From Branchinecta lynchi (lineage: Eukaryota; Arthropoda; Branchiopoda; Anostraca; Branchinectidae): DNA of 64,000 nucleotides. Position 1 is the first letter of the stretch, and every line of letters begins with the position of its first letter. The notes beneath the pieces were generated by a model. It saw only the letters and a program-made list of their open reading frames with translations. It did no database searches and was not told where the DNA came from. Shown one piece after another: positions 57,113-64,000 of the stretch. The position numbers were made by a program, and so were the translations under genes. The stretch covers positions 15,467,508 through 15,531,507 of the forward strand of contig JAKZAP010000007.1 in the NCBI GenBank assembly GCA_023053575.1. Direction: 5' to 3'.

Positions 57113-58305
57113 CTGAGAACGATAGATGTCGTTAAAATACCTGATTCGGTTTACGTAACCATTTTGAAGGAATGGATTACGGTAACACAAGTATGGGGAA
57201 CGCAGCTACCGTGTCGGGAAAAAGAGTGGAAACTTGAGCTTGGAAACTGGAGAAACCCGCAAATAGCTCCAATGCTGATAAAGATTTTAAACAGGGGCCA
57301 AGGGCATATGACTCCAGACCGTTATTATAAATGGTAATCTTGAAGAACCTGCTGTAATCTTGATGTCACGAGAGTCAGCCCCCAGGAAGTCACTGACTAG
57401 ACAAACTTTAAAACGGCTGAGTCAACATTTAATTTCGAAACCACTGGAACCTCAACATTACGTGGGCCACTCCCAATCATCAACATAGATCATTTGTTCC
57501 TCCGGACTAGGCCAGAATATTTAAGTAACAGTAGTCCGCCGTAAATAGCAAAAGTACAAATAAGTAGCAAAGGGAAACAAATCAGGCCATGCAAGACCTG
57601 AGGTTGCTTAAGTAATCAGATGGGTACATTTAGTAATCAATTACATGGCTAGGTACATTTTTCTGTTGAATTTTATTTTTACACTCCAAATTTCCTTTTC
57701 CACATTTCCACTTTCAGTTGTGCGGATTTACTTACCCTATACGCTTATTTAAGGCAATCCAACCAAGTTCCAGCGAAATCGACACGTAGATTTTCTTTGT
57801 CTTTTATGTTCTGTCACTCTCCGCTCTTAAAATTTTCGTCTTTTGAGTGGGCAATAAACACATTAATTCATTAAAAAGCTTCCGATTCTCCCCAGCAGCC
57901 CAGATCCTACAAGGGAAAAAACAACTAGACGTAAATGACCGAATCGACTTATTGCAGCACCTGGCGGGAGACCACGCGATCGTTTACGTGAACAACTGAA
58001 ACTCATTTAAATTTTCTAGGAGACCACGACTCTAGACGGTGAACTTTCTGAACGAATGCCAAAAGAGTCAATCGAAACCTTTCTCTAAAACGAATGCTCG
58101 AATAGTTCTATGTAGGCTACTGCCAAAAACTGGACAAAAGTTCCAAAGGTACAGCGTGCATACACAGATTTGCGAAGAGGTCGCGGCCTCCAAAATGAGT
58201 TGGAAGGGACGGATAGTTAACAAGGACAAACATGCACATTTAAAAGAGTGATGAGTCGGACCGGCCGCCCATGGGTAGCCGCCACACCTTTCAAAACCAG
58301 CCAAA
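57113..58305. other. GOT2 intron sequence without recognised repeats
   Basis: Part of the 4410-bp intron. The small frames at 58039-58304 on both strands have no motif. Confidence 0.4.
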
Positions 58306-58307
58306 AG

Positions 58308-58712
58308 AACAAGACCAAAAGCTTAGATGGGATTCCAAAAAATTAATATTTGATCCAGACTATCGGGTCTTGCGGTACTTGAATATTTGTATTATTAAAT
58401 TCTGAAACAGATTAAGGACAATGGCTAATCATCTGAGTGTTTACCCCTATACTTCATATCTACTTTGACGAAATTAAACAAAACTTCCTGCTTTACTTCT
58501 GCCAAATTTTCGGTTTCGGCCGGGTTCCGGGCGAACGATCCGTTAAACTAAAGCTCAGAAACGAATTCAGCGTATCTCCTTATTCCTAGATCAAATCTCT
58601 AATCAACTTTAGATAAAACATCAAGTTTTAACAAATTTCAGGTTTGGGCCGGATTCCGGGCGAACTTTTTGTCCGGCGAGAAAATAATTGTCATACATGG
58701 ATTCAGCACGTC
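58308..58712 (-). mobile_element. Family X element, copy 5 (truncated)
   Basis: Starts ACAAGACCAAAAGCTTAGAT with GGGATTCC in place of GGGATCCC. Retains two to three internal units and stops after GATTCAGCACGTC, lacking the other end. Confidence 0.65.
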
Positions 58713-58759
58713 AGAATCTTCATAATATCCACCATAGTTACAAACGATAATGCTTATGC

Positions 58760-59555
58760 TACTAGCGGAGGTGCTAATTAGCGCGGGTGGTTCCGAAGAT
58801 CGCCACGACCTTATTGCCCACTCTCACAATGCCCACGCTCACAATGCCAATAATTCGAAATGTCGAATGGCCATGATCAAAATGCCACACGGATAAAATT
58901 GCCCGCAGTTCAAGATGCCAACGACTCCAAATGTCCACGAGTGAGGTCGAAGACCCCGAAATCGAAATCGTCCTAAACGCCGACACTCCAAAATGCCCAA
59001 AGGAGAGGCTAAAATCTTGGTTCAAAATACCGACGGCTGAAACTGTCCACAGGGGAGGCCAAAATCATCCTGAGACAACTGACAGCGAGACGATAAGGGA
59101 CAGGATTACCCCGGAACCGGACGCTGAAGCCGAAGAATGATCCAAAAAGATGGGCAAGTTAAAGCTCTTCCAGAAAAGTTCCAAGGGGTTCTCTTATCCG
59201 TATGAGGCTGCCTCAAGAAAGCACAGTGCTTTAGTGACATATAATCACGAGGCCATACATCTGTTTTTTTGTGTAAATAGTTTATCCAGTAATATACTAT
59301 AACTCAAATTACACTAGTTCAAGATATGATTATCGCCATTTTGATATTCGGTCTAATCCTTCCGCCGCCCACTCACCCGTTTCCTTAGGACTGAACACTT
59401 CAAAAGGTTCAATTGTGGGCATTCTGAACCGTGGGAATTTTCAGTCGTAGGAATTTGAATCGGGGGCATTTAGAACTGTGGGTATTACGAGTCGTAGGCA
59501 TCTATAGTCGGCATTATGATCGTTTGCATTATTAAGTGTTAGCCATTAGCGCAAC
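58760..59555. repeat. Foldback minisatellite, 'aatgcccac' arm and inverted 'gtgggcatt' arm
   Basis: The left arm (58790-59000) has about ten units of 18-20 bases with core CAAAATGCCCAC. The right arm (59410-59540) has about seven units with core GTGGGCATT. The two arms are inverted copies of one minisatellite around a 400-base centre. The outer edges share GCTAATTAGCGC / GTTAGCCATTAGCGC sequence. Confidence 0.6.
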
Positions 59556-59649
59556 TAACTTTTATAATAATGAGGGGTCTGAAGACTACTCCCGATCGTA
59601 GACAGTAAGACTTGGTCCTAATGGACGAAAATAATGGGATCCTCTAATG

Positions 59650-60373
59650 CAGTGGTTCCCAACCGGTGGTACGCGTACCCAAAGGGGAACGCGAGACCCT
59701 TGCAAGGGGTACGCGAAGGTGCCAAAATAGTTTTAGTCTTTAGATTCAAAATCTCTCCTCACTAATTTTTGATTGCCAAAATCCTAATATTACCAGCAGA
59801 GGCATCACAGCTAAAAAAAAATTTGGGGGGGCAAGGTATTTTTACTGACTGGCTGGTCTTTTTACCGACTGTTTTAAAAAAAATATACTGTTTTTCGAAA
59901 AATAGCGGCGCTTCGCGCCGATCACTTTCAGGGGGACGGGTGTTGCCGACCCCTGCGTGACACCTCTGGTTATAAGCCATAGTGAAAGTCAATAAAATAA
60001 TGATAGATAGTTAGTTGTTTAATGAAGCCCTTGTATGAAAAAAAAGAAAGAAATAATGTTGATTCCAAAACAAGCTAGCCTCTCTCTTCTCATTCAGGTT
60101 GCCAAACCTGAACAAAAATGTTTGCGATGCAGCTTGATGAAAGGCTGACTGTAAAAATAAAATATTGCAGTTAATGACATCGAGCCGAGATTTGACAAAA
60201 TTTTGGCTACAAAGCAGCCTCAATTGTCAATTTTGTATATATTTCTACACACGTATGCTTTATCATTTATGATAATAAACATCGTCTTTTCACGGTCTGA
60301 AAAAGGGGGGGTACGCTAAGTTTTCGAACCTTTGATTAGGGGTGCGCGGTACGGAAAAGGTTGGGAAACACTG
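59650..60373. mobile_element. 724-bp hAT-type non-autonomous element
   Basis: The ends are CAGTGGTTCCCAACC and, inverted, CAGTGTTTCCCAACC. Perfect 8-bp target duplications CTCTAATG lie at 59642-59649 and 60374-60381. The inner arms share GGTACGCG/GGTGCGCGGTACGG patches. A C/G-run repeat is nested at 59810-59960. There is no transposase ORF. In a GOT2 intron. Confidence 0.92.
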
Positions 60374-60654
60374 CTCTAATGGATAAAAAAAAAAGGGAAA
60401 GAATACATTCTTGGACAATTCAAGGTTTGAGACACCTCAGGTTGCTCCCAAACTGTCATTTTTGGGGTCCGGTTTGACACATCACCTTTGTGTACGAGAC
60501 CGGGTTGCAAAAGGGATGGAACATAACCTGCCAAGGATTAGGTACGGACGTTGAGCGGATGTCCGAGTAACTTCCATCAAATAATGAAAAGTCTGATTTA
60601 TTTGTGTCGACCCCTGTTCCGAGGGAAGAAGGCTAATCTTATTATCCCACGTCG

Positions 60655-61893
<1,239 letters not shown>

Positions 61894-62019
61894 TAACCAT
61901 AGTGACGCTTAAGGCAATAATTTGCCAAACCAAGGGCCTGCTTCACTTAATAACACAAAGATGAATATCTATTAGACTTTCAAGGTCCTGTTGACAATTT
62001 TTTTTTCCCCGGGTCAGAT

Positions 62020-63130
62020 TACACAGACCGTGTAAAGAATCCTCACACCAAGTTTATCCACATATCTTGTTCCTTTCGAGAGTTATCGTGCTCACAGACA
62101 GACGGACACTTGTACGGCGAAAAAATAAAGCTAAAAAACGAATTCAGCGTATCTCCTTACCCCTATATCCAACATCTCATTCACTTCAAATGAAGATTTA
62201 TTTTAAAACAAATTTTCCGGTTTTAGCCGGATTCAAGGCAAACTATATGTCCGGCTAAAAGTTGATTGTGATATACGGATTAAGCATCTTTTCTTATTCC
62301 TAAATCGGGCGTATAATTAACTACAAAAGCAACTTGTGCTTCTAACAAATTTTCCGGTTTGGGACGGATTCCTGGCTAACTACTTGTCCGCGCAGAAAAT
62401 GATTTTCACATAAGCGTTCAGCATGCCTTCTTACCCCTAGATCTTCTTACCCATCTAATCAACTTCCTATAAAACTTTTACTCCTGACAAACTTTCCGGT
62501 TTTAGCCTAATTCCGGGCGAACCACTTTTCCGGCGAGAAAATGGTTTTCAGATTAGGATTCAGCATGTCTGTTGCCTCTAAATCGACTATCTCATTAGCT
62601 TTTAAAAACATTTTGTTTCAATTTGAAACCCCTCTCACTCCCCTACCTATACAGCTATGTGGCCCATCTACGAACTCGACCTTTCCCTTGACCCAAGGAA
62701 CCCTCACTCCAAGAGCGTGTTCCACCCTACTTACTGTAGTTACTACGCATGACGTCACGAATTCTTGCTTTTTTCCGTCAAGGCTGGAACGATTATTCTA
62801 TTCCAGCCTGATATCATGCCACGGGCGAATCCAACCAATCACGTTGCAGAGATGCGTAGTTACTACGCTTACCACGCGCCGGAGCATGGTAAGCAAATAG
62901 TAACTGTTAGTTACTATTTCGAGAAGGTTGGAACGGTCAGCGTAGTAACTTTTCGTGAGGATGGAACGGAAATAGTAACTAATAGTAACTATTGTTAGAA
63001 CGGTGGAACACGCTCCAAGTTTCATCAAACTACCTCATTCCCTTCTAGAGTTATCGTGCTGACAGACGGACGGACAACTTTTGTGAAGTCATAGGTATTA
63101 TCCCTCCGCTTACGTTTTGGGATCCCAAAA
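62020..63130 (-). mobile_element. Family X element, copy 7, split by the 305-bp MITE
   Basis: Family X units (GATTCAGCATGTCTGTTGCC, CCGGGCGAACCACTTTTCCG) run to CCCTCACTCCAA at 62712, where MITE copy C is inserted. The X sequence resumes with CAAGTTTCATCAAAC at 63016 and ends ACGTTTTGGGATCCC. A short fragment of a second X end lies at 62030-62110. Confidence 0.7.
62713..63015 (+). mobile_element. 303-bp MITE, copy C
   Basis: GAGCGTGTTCCACC ends, flanked by CAA at 62710-62712 and 63016-63018. Removing it and one CAA restores an uninterrupted family X phrase. Confidence 0.9.
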
Positions 63131-63475
63131 AATACTTCTACCAAATTTCCGGTTTGGCCGGATTCCGGATGAACTACATGTCCGGCAAGAAATGATGGAT
63201 TCAGCAATTCCGATGGTTGGGTCTTCCCTCGCGTCAGCATGTCTCATTAGCTTGAACAAAGTTGTTCCACTCATCAATTTGAAACCACCCCCCCACCCGG
63301 CACTAAATATTGGGCTACATGACCAGTACGAACTTGACTTGTACATTGCTATCAATTGATTCTAAAACGAAATTTTAACAAAATATCTCCACTCCTTCTA
63401 GACATACAGACAGACGGACGGACAAACTTTACGAAGTCATAGGTTTCCCCTCATCAACGTTATGGGATCCCAACA
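63131..63475 (-). repeat. Family X fragment, copy 8
   Basis: CCGGTTTGGCCGGATTCCGG, ATTCAGCA...GTCTCATTAGC, CAGACAGACGGACGGACAAA and TTATGGGATCCC occur in X order, with the middle shortened. Confidence 0.6.
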
Positions 63476-63907
63476 AACCAGTACTGCTATATACTTACTT
63501 CCCCGAACGTAGGTAAATGAGTGTCTAGGTCAACTCATCATTTTGCATTCATTCATTTATTGGGTACTACATCTACTACATAACACACATATTGTGGGAT
63601 TCACTGCCTACACATTAACATTAACTACGTGAGGAGTATTCCGTTGACACTCGACACGCCAGTCGATAGAAAGAAATTCGTCCCTCTACAGCTTTTTAGG
63701 CAGATAATTATGTCTCTGTATCTCCAAATCTGCAGAACGTAAAGACCTAAAGCCATTTCACTACGACTGACACAAAAGTTCCTACAATGAATTTTAAATG
63801 ATTCATGAGCATCAACAATCAACCTAGCCTAGACTTCCAACGACTGCCAAGACTTCAGTGAGCCCCCTCCCCCCTCCCTCAAATAAGGTACTAAGAAATC
63901 ATCTTAC
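63476..63907 (-). other. GOT2 intron sequence with LINE-type tail
   Basis: On the minus strand CCAATAAATGAATGAATGCA at 63543-63562 is a retroelement 3' tail. The remainder is unassigned. Confidence 0.4.
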
Positions 63908-64000
63908 CGCAATATCTTGAAGAGCTCCGTGGAAGTCAAATCCACAGGTCTTGGGGTCGTAGTATCTATACTGCTTGACGTTCAGGCCCGCATGCTTAGC
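63908..64000 (-). CDS. GOT2: Mitochondrial aspartate aminotransferase, exon cut by window edge
   Basis: Thirty-one codons are visible, reading [25 protein letters not shown], then A-L-Q-D-I-A with the donor GTAAGAT after a complete codon. This is the segment immediately before the K-I-P exon in the mitochondrial enzyme. The exon and the N-terminal part, including the mitochondrial targeting peptide, continue beyond the window. Confidence 0.94.

Overview
The window looks like nuclear DNA of an invertebrate animal. It has introns with GT/AG borders and a gene for mitochondrial aspartate aminotransferase whose residues read as arthropod-like. Most of the rest is a dense, nested population of transposable elements. 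The arthropod assignment is an inference from protein resemblance only.

There are two host genes. On the + strand a FAM107-family gene has three coding exons (41697-41871, 49137-49290, 50805-50915). Splice phases match and the C-terminus is complete; the 5' end was not found. On the - strand the last four exons of a GOT2-type aspartate aminotransferase run from the right edge to a stop at 54227. The two genes converge, and their introns (7.3 kb, 2.3 kb, 4.4 kb, 2.2 kb) are packed with repeats.

The left edge (1-911) carries two AT-rich intronless ORFs. They resemble the double-jelly-roll capsid-type protein and a small OB-fold-like protein of Polinton/adintovirus-like elements. The first continues out of the window.

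The largest single element is a 9.48-kb Ty3/Gypsy LTR retrotransposon on the - strand (6855-16336). Its 624-bp LTRs differ at about one base, a CAAC target duplication flanks it, and gag and pol are open. The pol frame has lost most of reverse transcriptase and all of RNase H without losing its frame. It inserted into an older G/C-run-rich repeat.

Other elements recur. Family X has GGGATCCC ends and 137-bp internal tandem units. Family Y has TATGGCACTTG ends and about 400-bp internal units. A 305-bp MITE is present three times with clean 3-bp target duplications. Two hAT-type elements, several TA-flanked MITEs, foldback minisatellites, CR1-like LINE 3' fragments, tRNA-like sequences and a short repeat with a hammerhead-like core are also present. 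Many are nested, so the insertion order can be read from the sequence.
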